DNA of 64,000 bases. Source: Tupaia tana (taxonomy: Eukaryota > Chordata > Mammalia > Scandentia > Tupaiidae). Below the pieces are notes generated by a model. The model did no database searches. It saw only the letters and a program-made list of their open reading frames with translations, and had not been told where the DNA came from. A program made the position numbers and the translations under genes. The DNA lies in contig JAKSZU010000025.1 of the NCBI GenBank assembly GCA_026018925.1, positions 21,245,391 through 21,309,390 of the forward strand. The letters run 5' to 3'. Of the stretch, positions 1 to 11,102 are shown in pieces. The first letter of the stretch is position 1. The number at the start of each line of letters is the position of its first letter.

Positions 1-80
1 ATTCATACATTTGCTCAGAAACATATCTTGGAATTCTGAACAAACAACATTTTTATATAGGGCCTTTGCCCAATTTCCAT

Positions 81-334
81 GATTCTTTTTTCTTTTTGGA
101 GAAGTTTTTGCTATAGGGTGCGTGCACTCGCCAGACAGAGAGATAGAAAGTGAGAAATCACCCCCCAGGGGGAATGGCCACGCCGCAATCCCTTCTCCTC
201 CATTCTCCTCTCAGGATCTTGGGCACGCACACACACGCGCCCGGCGTGAGTTTAAGCCACCGGGTCCAGAACTCGAACCTCGGTTGACTACATGGGAGTC
301 CAGCGACATAGCCATTATGCTAGCTGCTGGTCCC
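81..334 (-). mobile_element. Young-type tRNA-derived SINE, full length
   Basis: The copy starts with a T-rich tail and GCTATAGGGTGCGTGC, passes the C6/G-rich palindrome, and ends with the tRNA-like head (CTGGTCCC on this strand). It is flanked by the target-site duplication GCCCAATTTCCAT at 68-80 and 335-347, so both ends are certain. The open frame across it is repeat sequence, not a gene. Confidence 0.95.
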
Positions 335-642
335 GCCCAATTTCCATTATTAAAACAAACATTTTTGTATCCTACACATTGCAGAGAAAAACTTAGGTAG
401 ACTTTTCTGAGGGGTCTACTGTATGTAAACTGGGAAGATTCTATTAATTGTCTAATCTAAATATGAACCTGGGAAGACTTCTCCAGACTGTCTCCTAGGG
501 TAACATTTTCAGTATAAAACATGCCTTGGCTGTTAACCCCCAAACTTCTTAGTATGTATATATATATTTTAATATAATGGTTTTCAGCTAGTACTTAAGT
601 AGAAACGATTTATATTTGCTTCCTCAAAATATTTTTAGGGTG

Positions 643-914
643 GGAACCAGCAGTTAGCGTAATGGCTATGTCACTGGACTCCCACGTAGTCGACCGCGGT
701 TCGCGTCTCGGACCCGGTGGCTTACAACTCACGCCGGGCGCGTGTGCGTGCGTGCCCAAGATCCCGAGAGGAGAATGGAGGAGAAGGGATTGCGGCGTGA
801 CCATCCCCCCTGGGGGGTGATTTCTCGCTTTCTGTCTCTATGTTTCTCTCTGTCTGTCTGGCGAGCGCACGCGCCCTATAGCGAAAAACCTCTCCAAAAA
901 AAAAAAGAAAAAAA
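643..914 (+). mobile_element. tRNA-derived SINE, B-box-variant lineage
   Basis: Begins GGAACCAGCAGTTAGCG and ends in an A-rich tail. The direct repeat AATATTTTTAGGGTG flanks it near 628-642 and 915-929. The B box reads GGTTCGCGTCT instead of GGTTCGAGTCC, and the copy carries the marker GGCTTACAACTCACG, shared with the copy at the right edge of the window. Confidence 0.95.
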
Positions 915-948
915 AATATTTTTAGGGTGTATTAATTTATATTTGCCA

Positions 949-1085
949 TGAGAGAGAGAGACAGAAAGAGAGAGAGATGAAACAGGAACCCCCCAGTGAG
1001 AGCCTCTTTCTGAGATCCACCCCCAGCCTCAGTCAGCCTAGACAGGGAATCCCCAGAACCAAACCTGGAACTATACCATGTACGT
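949..1085 (-). mobile_element. Degraded SINE-like element with GA-rich start
   Basis: GA repeats are followed by a cysteine/proline-type CCCCAG-rich body and a decayed tRNA-like end (AACCTGGAACTATACC). It resembles the repeat at 20085-20340 more than the main SINE. Orientation and family are inferred. Confidence 0.45.
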
Positions 1086-1093
1086 ACTTTGTT

Positions 1094-1258
1094 AAAAAAA
1101 AGATTATTTATTTAATATTATTATTATTATTATTATTAATTTTACAGAGAAAGAAAGACAGAGAGAGAGGGAAAGTGAGAACATCAGGTCCGGGACTCAA
1201 ACTATGGTCAGTCATGTGGGGGTCTAGCGCCTTAACCATCATATCATCTCCTGGCTCT
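1094..1258 (-). mobile_element. Short tRNA-derived SINE (tailed monomer)
   Basis: T-rich end with an (ATT)n run at about 1115-1138, a short GA stretch, then an antisense tRNA-like head (GGTCCGGGACTCAAAC...). It lacks the C6/G6 palindrome of the long SINE. Similar short copies lie at 1411, 30557, 58770, 60483 and 62361. Confidence 0.75.
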
Positions 1259-1410
1259 CCACATGAATTCTTTTACATCATCATGTGCCACCATCTGCCT
1301 ACTTCTTCAAATCGTATTTTCTCTAAAATGTTATTTTTACAAAAAGATATGAGAAAAAAAAACTTGAGTTACATTTCAGCTATAATTGGTAGAATGGCAT
1401 AATCACAAAG

Positions 1411-1564
1411 AAATTTATTTTTATTATTTATTTATTTTAATTTACCAAAGAGGGACAGAGAGAGAAATAAAGTGAGAAAGCAAGCCACCAGGTCCGGAAC
1501 TTGAACCATGGTCAGCCATGTGGGAATCCAGCACTCTTAGCCACCACGCCATCTGCTACCCCCA
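1411..1564 (-). mobile_element. Short tRNA-derived SINE (tailed monomer)
   Basis: AATTTATTTTTATTATTTA tail, GA-rich linker, then the antisense tRNA head CCAGGTCCGGAACTTGAACC and ATCTGCTACCCC. Same short type as the copy at 1094-1258. Confidence 0.75.
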
Positions 1565-3170
1565 CACAGGGAGGTTTGGAAAAGACCATGGACGTCTAAC
1601 TATCGGAAGACACGTTTGGTGTGTTGTGGACTAAAAGAGGCATCAGGCAAAACACACTATATAAGCCTTTCTCTGTCATATTGGTTTTATTCCTTACATG
1701 ATTCCACGGTGCCTTTCTATTCAGGCCTTGTTTTTGTCCATGATTGTGATGAGTGCCCCCAAAGTTGAGAAAGTATTGAAGAAGATTTTATAAAAGGAAG
1801 CGAAGCAGATGAGAAAAGTAACTACCATGAAGAACATGTTCCTGTATGTTTCTAGAAATGACTGTTAGTAACCCCCTGACTGATACGTCAGACTGCAGGT
1901 AGCAATGTTCAACACATTTTAGTTTTTACATAATGATATGATACTGCTTTTGGCATTTTACGAAGGCTTTTTTTTTTTATATTTTTTAAAATAACCGCAG
2001 TACTTAATCTTTAAAAATGAGAAAGTGGGTCTATGTTATAATCTTAGGGCAGAAAGTCTGGCTTTCAGTAAGGAATCACTAACTTTAAACGAATAATGAC
2101 TGACTTTAGTACCTCCAAAGCTCTGAATTGTCAAATAACTTCACGGATGCTTTTCCATAGAATCCTGCATTATTTTGTAACGGCGGCTCCTCTTCTCTTC
2201 AACATTGCTCTTACTACTTCTCGATCAAAGAAAATATTACATCTCGGTGAGACCCAGCTATGAATTTTTTCTCACTTTATAGCTGCAAATAGTACTATAG
2301 TATCATTTTATTAAGAGGAGATTGGATGGCGTTGAAAGGAAGATCGCTGAGCACCAGACTGTTTTAACCTGCAGCCTCTGTTATAACCTACAGACCTGGA
2401 GTCTGCGACAGTAGCTTATTTTGCCTTTGAAACTTTGTAAACTCAGAAAAGACATTCATTCATACAGAAAGCATGTCATGTGGAACAAAAGTTGGTGTGC
2501 TAGATCACGCAGAGGAAAAATCTAAGCAAATGTATTCATAAATTATTTATGAGATGTGAATAATTTAACCTCAAATTCAAAAAAAATGTATTGAACGACT
2601 GCCAAAGTTAATTAATGGAAAGACTCAAATAATGACTTTTAACAAAAAATTGGATGTTAGATTTCAAAAAGTGCCCCTTTTAAGAGTGTCGGAGGAATAC
2701 AAAAATAACATTTTGTGTTATTGGCATTTACTATTGTGTGAAATGTTTCAGTGGCCTGTGCTTTTCAAGTATGTATCTTTCTTATGCATCATGCCTTTCA
2801 AGGGAGAGAAAGGATATTCTGTCTCTTGATTATGCAAATAATAACATTATCTTCTTAAATTCTTTTCAATGGGTCAAAATCAAGCTAATAAAGGAAACAG
2901 GCTAATATCCTAAAAAATTGTCATTGTGTAATATGGATAATAATGACTCATATTTTAATGACTATCTTCCCTCTTACCTCCTCAATAAGCTATTTTTCAA
3001 ATATGCCCCCCCTTTCTTCTTTCTTTCTTTCATTCTTTTATTTTGAGTAATTGTAATTTGGTGACTTAGAAACAGTGATCCCTGCTCCTACATTAAAAGT
3101 AACTTTCTAACTCTTCTGCAAAATGAGGACAATCAAATTAGGATTCTTTTAAAAATGTAATTATTTTATA
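1565..3170. other. Unique AT-rich sequence, nothing recognised
   Basis: No family, RNA gene or coding pattern is recognisable. The longest frame (2632-2829, 65 codons) shows no domain or composition that supports a gene. A short CT-rich run lies near 3005-3040. Confidence 0.5.
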
Positions 3171-3185
3171 AATTAGTGTTAATAT

Positions 3186-3451
3186 ATTCTTTTTTTGGAG
3201 AGGTTTTTGCTATAGGGCATGTGCGCTTGCCAGACAGACAGAGAGAGAGACATAGAGACAGAGAGCGAGAAATCACCCCCCAGGGGGGATGGTCACGCCG
3301 CAATCCCTTCTCCTCCATTCTCCTCTTGGGATCTTGGGCACGCACGCACATGTGCCCGGCATAAGTTTCAAGTCACTGGGTCCGGGACACGAACTGCGGT
3401 CGACTACGTGGGAGTCCAGCGACATAGCCATTACGCTAACTGCTGGTTCCC
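3186..3451 (-). mobile_element. tRNA-derived SINE, B-box-variant lineage
   Basis: Complete copy from T-tail to tRNA head. The perfect target-site duplication AATTAGTGTTAATAT is at 3171-3185 and 3452-3466. On the sense strand the B box reads GTTCGTGTCC, marking it as a member of the A-to-T variant lineage. Confidence 0.96.
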
Positions 3452-3466
3452 AATTAGTGTTAATAT

Positions 3467-4705
3467 TTGAACTGGCATTTCTTCTGGTAAACAACAGGAG
3501 AAGCATTTTAATGGATAAGGGAAGCCCAAGCTTTAATATTCACTCTGGCTAGCTATTTATAAGTATTTTATTTTTTCCTTCCTAGAAAATGTTCAATGAT
3601 TTGTAATATTTACACTAAATAGTTAGTACACCTTGTAGTATGCAAATAATTTTATTAGCCAGAAGTATTAACATTACATTTTCCACATTTGTCATTTTCC
3701 TTCTATTTTTTTAAAGTCCTTACTTAGATCAGTCATTCTCTAAATTTTTCAGTTGCTTTGGCAGCTGAAAATCACAATGCTATCTCAGAATACCATCGAA
3801 ATATCAGAAACTGAGTGTTATACACCTATAAAATCCAAATACACAATTTTTTGTTCTATCAATTATCATCTTACACACATATAGATCAATAAATGCAAGA
3901 GGAATCAGTGGTTTAAGATAGGTACATTGTATTAAAGAATTTGAAAAAAAAAATCTCCAGTATCATTGCTTTTCTTCTACAAATTGGGAAAAGACTCATT
4001 TATTATTCAACTTTAGTGCAGGGAACGTTGATCGTGCTAATGGAACATGGTCTTTATTATAATTATTTAAAAATCATCTTCCTGTATTAACAAACTTTGG
4101 AAATGACCAGAAAGCAAAGAACATTTGCATGAGTATAATCAACAGGAAATGCAGTTGGAGACTTAAATGTACAGAAGTCACAGCATATAGCCTGATTTAT
4201 AATCTAAGTAAGATGATTTAAAAGTATGTGGAATGATTCTCTTAAGTCTGCTCTTTTGTCTTCATTTTAGATATTCCTGGCACAATAACCTACAGAAAAT
4301 TGATAAGCAGGGGTCAAAAAATTTTAGTTATTTTTTTTCATAAGATGATAAAATAAAACTAAAAACCTAACAAATATTGCATAGACTCATTAAATAACTA
4401 CAATTGATTATTTGTTGAATACCTGCTATAATACTGAGTAATGCAAAGGACATGTATTCTTATGGAGTGCTATTTTGTAAACATATATGTATGTGTATAT
4501 TGATAGTAAAAGAAAGTCTCAGATCATCACAGATTCATAGAACGGTCTGGCAAAAGCCTACAGTTAATTTCCTCCTAGGAAAGGTTGGAAAATATTGGAA
4601 AATGGATCTACACATGAGTTTTACTGTCATCCATGGTCTGGCTTAGCTTCTCAAGTTGATGATCAAATTATTAAGAAATGTAGTTCTTGTTTAAATAAGT
4701 AGTAA
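3467..4705. other. Unique AT-rich sequence, nothing recognised
   Basis: Low-GC sequence with scattered poly-A/T runs. No repeat family or exon-like frame could be supported. Confidence 0.45.
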
Positions 4706-4711
4706 ATAAAT

Positions 4712-4776
4712 CTGTCACACACATGCACACACACACACACATGCATGCACATACATACACACAAACACACACACAA
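4712..4776. repeat. Imperfect CA microsatellite
   Basis: CA dinucleotides interrupted by TG, CATG and AAA steps. The interruptions suggest an old, largely fixed array. Confidence 0.9.
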
Positions 4777-5340
4777 ACTAAATAAAACCAAAAATAACAA
4801 AGAGGAAAGAAAAAAGTGAAAGAAGACTAAGTTTTATTTATCTTTAAAATTTTCTTTATTACCAAGTACGAACTGATTGATTGAAAAATATCAACTGTAA
4901 CAGGAATACTAAGAAAGGCATAAAGTGTTTTAAATGAAAAAAAAAAGAGTGCTAAAAGTAAATCATTTAATGTTGCAACAGTGGAGCTGAGATATAGAGA
5001 GGATACGTGATACAACCAAAACAGTGCAGAATCAGAGAGATCCAGGCTCCATGTCTTCACCTCCCAATCATTATTGATTTCCCTTTCCTTGATGGTAAAG
5101 TCCACTTCAATATGTATTAGAATTTTGTATTAAATGATGCTTTGTTCAGCTCCTGTTGGCAAATATAGTTTAGCCTCTGTATTCAGCCAATTAGAACTAG
5201 AATCTTAACTAAATATTAATTTGCTTATGAAAGTTTAATATTCACATATGAGATCTTATGATTGTACCAAGGAGAAACAATTCAAATAAGACATGATCTG
5301 CCCATGAAGAGCTGTTTTTTGTTTGGATAATGATTTGTTT
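4777..5340. other. Unique sequence, nothing recognised
   Basis: AT-rich. A 92-codon antisense frame at 4827-5105 is leucine/serine-rich and matches no family I know. Confidence 0.4.
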
Positions 5341-5344
5341 CCGA

Positions 5345-5705
5345 GAGGTCTTGTTGGGCAGTGATTGGATATCTCCCAAGGGTTCATGTGTTGGGGTTTG
5401 ATTGTATTATAAATGTGCTAAGAGAAAATGTAATTTCTTCCTAGTGTCCCAGGGTGAGGCCTTTGGGTGTGATAAAGTCATTAGCGTGAGTTCTGGTGTG
5501 TATAAGGGACAGGAAATGGGTCCAGCAGAAGCCACGTGGCTGTAGTGTATGCCTTGCTCTGCTCAAAGCTTAGCTTCCGCCATTTTAATGCCTTTGGACT
5601 TTAGGCCACCAGAATCGTGAGTTTTACAAATAAACTTCTATTTTCTTTGTAAATCACTCAATCCAGGTTTTCCTGTTAGCAAAGCAATAATAGTCTACGA
5701 CAGGA
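5345..5705 (+). mobile_element. MaLR-type solo LTR fragment (MLT1-like)
   Basis: Ordered MLT1-like landmarks are visible: CCCAAGGGTTCATGTGTTGG near the start, GTGAGGCCTTTGGGTGTGAT, GGACTTTAGGCCACCAGAA, AATAAACTTCTATTTTCT as the polyadenylation part, and TAATAGTCTACGACAG at the end. No internal retroviral sequence follows. The subfamily name is inferred. Confidence 0.75.
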
Positions 5706-6555
5706 GCTTATACGTTATTAGTGGAAAAAATGCAAACACTTAACTGAAATACTCCAATTTAACACATGGAGCTTTCAGTCTGGTGCCTTCACTCTACCAC
5801 ACCACATTAAAGCCATATGGGATGTGTGGAGATTCAGACCTCTGACAATTGGTTGCTATGCCAGTTATGATGAGGCTTGACATATGCATTTGTCTTTTAG
5901 GTTCACAGTCTGCCCAGAACCTTTGTTCAGAATGGGTGTGAATTCACAGTCAGAAAAATTTAGTGCAAGGAAATACATAGTATTTCAAAATGTTCTCACA
6001 ATTAGGTTGAAGTTTTGTTTAATAAGCACACACCTTCCAAACACATTGTCCTCAATTGATGTTTTAAAGAATGCAAGTTGTAATATGCCGATAAATATAG
6101 TTGTGTTATTACATTTAAAAATATTCTTTAGGAGTATGGACTAATTTCATATAAGAAATATTTATGCACAGTATTTTTATAACACAACAACTATTAGATA
6201 CATAGTGGACAGAGTTTAAATATCATATTTTAATTAGGGAAAATACTATAGAAATTTAAGTACTGTGCAATTGCATTGATTCACTTGCAGATGAAAAGGG
6301 AGGAAGATGAGAATATTTCTTCCATAGATCCAAATTTGGAAATGCAAATTATTTAAATGAAGAAATCCTCAGAGTAGCTTAAACCTCATAGGTTTTGGGT
6401 GAAATTTCATTATAGTTTCTATATTTACTTAAGTTTCACTGTTAAAATTTACAGCATGAGAAATACTGGCACTTCCTTTGCTGTGTCTAGATAATAAAGT
6501 GTCACTATCTGGATATATGATTGCAGAGTTTTCATAAAATACTAGTTAGCATTCT
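5706..6555. other. Unique sequence, nothing recognised
   Basis: AT-rich sequence. The frame at 5884-6144 (86 codons) shows no recognisable domain. Confidence 0.4.
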
Positions 6556-6558
6556 AAG

Positions 6559-6590
<32 letters not shown>

Positions 6591-6600
6591 GGAGAGAGAT
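6559..6600. repeat. Compound CA/GA microsatellite
   Basis: An (AC)n run passes directly into (AG)n with one GGG interruption. Confidence 0.92.
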
Positions 6601-6799
6601 GAAAATGAATCTGGATGATATGTAGAAAGGAGATTGGTGAGTAGGACACTGAGTAACACCACTTCAAGTGACAGTATGAGGTCTGCAAATCTGCTCCTTG
6701 GGAAAGGACAGAGCACAGAACCTGGCTGACCGAAAAGGGTATATATCCATGAATGAAATGCCCCTAACTGCCACATATATTTTACTGCCTAGAGGACAC

Positions 6800-7025
6800 T
6801 GTTCTGAAAGCTTCGTATGTTGTAACTCGCTAATTATTTGCATTAAGTGAAGTAGGCACTTTTATTATCTCTCATCGTTTTCCAGATGAGAAAACTGAGA
6901 AGCATAGAGACAAAGTATAGTTCTCGGGATGCCTCTCTAAGTAACGGGTCAAGACAGCGTTTCGAACAGGCATCTGTCACTAGAAACTGTGCTCTAAACC
7001 ACCAATGTGCTGAGCTCTGTCCTTA
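6800..7025 (+). mobile_element. MIR SINE
   Basis: Matches the MIR core and tail in order: TTATTATCTCTCATCGTTTTC, AGATGAGAAAACTGAGAAGC, ACGGGTCAAGACAGCG, then an AACCACCAATGTGCTGAGC end. MIR is an ancient mammalian tRNA/core SINE; the divergence fits its age. Confidence 0.8.
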
Positions 7026-7189
7026 GGAACAACGAAATTCTGATTCAGCCCAGAGCCCCTAATTGGATTATGATTCATACTCAAAAATACACTTTTCCTG
7101 CTAGGCATGAGACTGAAAAACAGCCAACTTGACAGCACTCCATTATTTTACTAACAGGAAGTAGAATTATGTTGAACGCAGGGGTAGGA

Positions 7190-7720
7190 TCTAGTAAACG
7201 AAAGGAAAAGCAACATAACCCTTGCTCCAAAGAAGCTTACAGTAGAGTGAATTCATGCTCAAAGAATACACAAACAATTAGATGAAGTCTTATTTTTTTC
7301 CAGAATTGTAAGTTATGAAACACTGCCTTCAAAACAAATAGAAAGAAACATATTATATAAACAATAAAAAATGTAATAGCTTTGGTTTAAGCTTTTGGTT
7401 TAAATTTTGCATCTATTCCACTAATTCCTCTCCCTGGTTCTACAAGACGATTTCAGAAGCACTTTGAAAAAGCTCTCAGCTTCCTGCCTTCCCGTTTGAA
7501 AACCTAGATTATGATAAATTTGGGGAGAAACATAAAAATAAAGATTAATGGGGTTTTCTAGGAAGAGCGATAGCGTTGAGTTAAGGGGAGCCCAAAAGGG
7601 ATTGTTACAGAGGATGGCATTTGAAATAAGCCTTGACAGATGAAGATGGGTGATGACAATGGAACTAGGGTGGGGATTATGATGACCCCAGGTTCCCAAG
7701 CAGTGCTCAGAAAACAATAG
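7190..7720 (+). mobile_element. Ancient interspersed repeat fragment, family not named
   Basis: Contains the wording of a common old mammalian repeat: CTCCAAAGAAGCTTACAGTA, then much later GAGGATGGCATTTGAAATAA and GCCTTGACAGATGAAGATGG. Similar pieces lie near 9360 and 45680. I recognise the pattern but not the official family name. Confidence 0.4.
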
Positions 7721-7724
7721 ATAA

Positions 7725-8790
7725 TCTAGATTTGCTTGAACATAGATTATATGTTACAGGTGCACTGGGAAATAAATTAGGCCAAATAAGTTGACTCAGA
7801 GTTATGTACCATGAATTGCCAACATAAGGTTTTTATATAGAACTGGAAAATAGTAGAATATCATAAAATTTGTTGATCAAAGTGGCGTATGATCAGAACT
7901 ATTTTTCAGAAATAAAAAAAAATTTTTTAGATTAGAATGGTTTTAAATATTAACAAAAAGGAGAAATGCAGCCTAGCTAGATTAATACAGGGTGAGAAAA
8001 TTATACATAAATGAAAAAGCTAATAAAAAAAGTGTGATATTGTGTGGAGGCAGGATCTATATAACTTTACTGCTTTTTACAATATGAGGAAAAATAAAAA
8101 GTTGATGTCATTAATTGAAAAGCAGTGTTGAAGAAATCTAGAGTCATTTTTGGGTACAGAACAGAAACCAATAAGATGGAAAAGGTACTAGAGAAATTAT
8201 ACTGAAAACAGTATACTTGTTTATCTTTTGGGGAAAGGTTTATACTGAAGCACATTTGAAGAGATGCCAAACATTGAATTGAAATTACAAACATTGAGGC
8301 AGAAGCTCTAAATATTAAGAGAGATTTCAGCATGTGTATATGTGTTTGCATCATGTATAAAGTTGAAGAAGAAAAACAAAAGAAAACAAAATTAAGTTAC
8401 CCTGTAAAATGTCTAAGGAAAAAGTAAGAAAAGTCAAATCAAACAAAAGGAAAAAAAATAGAGCAAAGATTTCAAACTTTTATTATGTTAACCTATTTCT
8501 CAGCAGTGTGTAGACAATCTTCCAAGTCTACTATGAGAATGGAGATCATGCACATAAACACAATGTACACCTCACAAAATGTAAGAGCCCTTTTGTTAAT
8601 ATTCTCAAAAGGTACATGAGGCAAGAGAATATATTAATCCAACATATGAGGTGATGAAATAAAAAATGTAACTAGCAATGACTTTGGTGTTTAAACCACC
8701 CTTTGTTTCTACTCCCTGCATCTTATTCAATGCTCACATTGATGCTGTGAAGAAAATAGAAAGATTTTATTTTTTGAAAGTTTTAAATGG
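7725..8790. other. Unique AT-rich sequence, nothing recognised
   Basis: A-rich with several AAAA runs. A weak MIR-like piece may lie at 8700-8770 (CTTATTCAATGCTCACATTG), too decayed to call. Confidence 0.4.
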
Positions 8791-8799
8791 CAAAATTAG

Positions 8800-9040
8800 T
8801 ATCCAAGGCCAGCTCAGGGCATGGTTGTTAAGGCAGCTGGATCCCACATTGCCAACTGGACCCAGTGGCTTGAAAAACACACAAGGTACATATGCATGCA
8901 TGCCCAAAATACCCAAAAGAGGGAGAGCGAGTGGAGAAGGGGTTGAGGTATGAACATCCCCGAAAAGGATGCTTTCTCACTGCCCACACGCCTCCAGCAA
9001 GTGCACATGGTCTGGCAAAAACAAACACAAGAACAACCAA
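8800..9040 (+). mobile_element. Old-subfamily tRNA-derived SINE
   Basis: Head GTTAAGGCAGCTGGATCCCA, then GACCCAGTGGCTTG and CATGCATGCCCAAAATACCC, a purine-rich body, and an A-rich tail. Heavily diverged from the young consensus. The same AGCTGGATCCCAC-type head is seen at 43366 and 45275, defining an older subfamily. Confidence 0.85.
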
Positions 9041-9359
9041 GAAATGTCTACAGGTAGGTCCTTTGCAAACAGTATTGTGTTATCAAGATGGTGCTTAGAA
9101 AAATATGCTGGGTCATTTAAAGGAAAAAAAATAAAAAACGTGCTGTATCCCATGTCAATGTTTCATGTTCCCAAGTAACTTTGCGAAGGTCACAAATTAG
9201 GCAATGGGATTTAATTGATCGCTTGCTGTCCACTAGTTTCAAAATGTCTTAAAATTATATCTACGATAGGATTTGTTCTATTAAAATGAGTATTTTTTTT
9301 TTCAAAATGAAATTAGTAAGACTGATTCCCTGCTCTTTTGTTTAATTCCATAAATATGT

Positions 9360-9720
9360 ACACATCACCTTGAATGTTGAGGCTGGCTGTTTGAGGTACA
9401 CTGAAAATTTAAAAATGGATGAGACATGGTTCCCCATGGCCATCTCGCCTCCCCCTCCAACATTACAGAAAGGAGTGTCAGTAAAGATCATAAGTAATTA
9501 TAAACTGCTATCAGAAATTGCTTGAATAAATAATGTTGTAAATAGTCACATAAGTACTGTGGGATTTAGGGGTATTTCCATGAAATATTTCTTCTCAGCA
9601 AAGTGCTGTGGGAAGGGACCTTGAATTTGGTGGCACTTGATGATGGCAGGGAAAGGAATACATTCAGGTAGGAAGATACAGGATAGACAATGCCCAGGAC
9701 ATTCTGGGATGGACGTACTC
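9360..9720 (+). mobile_element. Ancient interspersed repeat fragment, family not named
   Basis: Reads TGAGACATGGTTCCCCATGG, then AGTGCTGTGGGAAGGGACCT and GGGAAAGGAATACATTCAGG, in the order of the same old mammalian repeat as 7190-7720. The 120-codon antisense frame at 9546-9908 overlaps it and is not a gene. Confidence 0.35.
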
Positions 9721-9724
9721 AAGT

Positions 9725-10585
9725 GAAAATTCAGAGATGCGATGTTATTCTCAGAGAGCTCATCACAGCAACATCCACCCATAGAATTGGGTAGTGTGTT
9801 GAGAAAAGAACCTCTTCCAACATTTCCTTGGGAGGGTTGTACTGAGAAGCAGTTACAGACACATGTAAATGGTGGTAGTCTACATATTATACAAATAGAA
9901 GAATACATTTGAAAAGAAAAAAATTAAATGACATAAATAGGGTATAAGTGGGCAACATTAAATAGTGCAAGAAAATGTGATGTTAACCCAAATAATGTCA
10001 TTGCCTTAAAACATAAACTGAACAGAAATTAAGAAGATGATCTTGTGTTGTAAACGGAAGGAAATTTTTGTATGACTTTGTTGAAGCCTAATTTTAATAG
10101 GCACCACTGTAAAATACATTGTCATTCACCTTTTCCTAATGTTTTTTTAACCATGAGAAATATGTCTTTTTGAGAAATCGAATACACATCAGAAGAGTTT
10201 GAGTAGGGGTATATTTGACAATTTAGAAAATTGGGAAGCATTTTAGGGTCTACTGTAATTATATCTCAGATCTTCTTTTGATCTATCATGCAAGATATAA
10301 TAATCAGAAGTTTATTCTATTTATGCGTTCTTCATATTTTGTAAAATTCCAATTTCAGAGAGTGGGATTGTAGTTTTCTATAAGAACAATGTGGAAACCT
10401 GTACTTAATACTAAACAATCTAGGGCATGATTTTGTGCCTTTAAAATTTTATAATATACTCTCTACATAAAAAAGGAAGTTTCCATAGCATTTAGATGGG
10501 CTATTCTAATATTTTTATATTCTTATATAATTTAGAAACCAATGATTGTGTTTTCTAAAGCTCCATTGTACGTGCTCAGGAACTA
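9725..10585. other. Unique AT-rich sequence, nothing recognised
   Basis: No repeat family or coding signal identified. Confidence 0.4.
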
Positions 10586-10668
10586 TTGGATCATGGGGAA
10601 AAGAAAGTCATCATGCATTTTTGCATAGAAAAACAGAAAAATACATCATGACTTTTTTGACAACCCAA
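10586..10668. mobile_element. Palindromic mariner-like MITE, copy 1
   Basis: An 83-bp near-palindrome bounded by TA on both sides (10584-10585, 10669-10670). The right end on the minus strand reads TTGGGTTGTCAAAAAAGTCA; the left arm carries AAGTCATCATGCATTTTTGC. TA duplication and TTGGGTTGTC ends are typical of mariner-type elements. No transposase is present. Confidence 0.75.
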
Positions 10669-10949
10669 TAGTTTGGTTCTCCAAAATATTTTGTCCAACA
10701 CAACAAACCCCCTCTGACACCCAAACCCCTGTATAATCTGACCACATATTTCCTAAATACTTTCTTCCACTTTCCATTCTTTACCATCTGCATGATCTCT
10801 GTCAGCTTGTTTTTCATTGCATTTTTATTATAGGACAAATCTGTCTGTGCATTTGGGGCTATCATGAATATCTCATCGACTTCTCTCTACTCGTTGAATT
10901 CTTCTAGTTTCACGACCTAGCTGTCTTTTCTAGGGAAACTACCCTCCAG

Positions 10950-11102
10950 GTACCCTGCAATCCCTTCTCCTGCATTCTCCTTTCAGGATTTTGGGTATGC
11001 ATACACACACCCAGTGTGATATTCGTCCAGGTCTGGGACTCGAATTGTGGTCAGCCATGTGGGAGTCCAGTGCCTTAACTGTCATGCCACCTACTGGCCC
11101 CT
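10950..11102 (-). mobile_element. tRNA-derived SINE, 3'-truncated old copy
   Basis: Starts inside the element at CTGCAATCCCTTCTCCTGC and runs to the tRNA head (CTACTGGCCCC). The palindrome, CT stretch and tail are missing on the left side. Confidence 0.85.

Noticed and set aside
643-715. True tRNA genes at the SINE heads
   Set aside because: The heads keep box A and box B but cannot form a full cloverleaf with matched acceptor arms, and each is joined to a SINE body and tail.
607-944. Larger duplication (TTTATATTTGC on both sides of the SINE at 643)
   Set aside because: The outer 11-mers are not in the order of a simple target duplication and are AT-rich; coincidence is more likely than a second event.
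977-1402. 141-codon open frame
   Set aside because: It runs through a degraded SINE and a short SINE with an (ATT)n array; the peptide has Leu repeats from ATT/TTA and no domain.
4452-4646. 64-codon frame at 4452-4646
   Set aside because: No motif or context supports a gene; such lengths are expected by chance in AT-rich DNA.
4712-4776. CRISPR-like spaced repeats
   Set aside because: These are simple CA microsatellite units without unique spacers; the context is mammalian.
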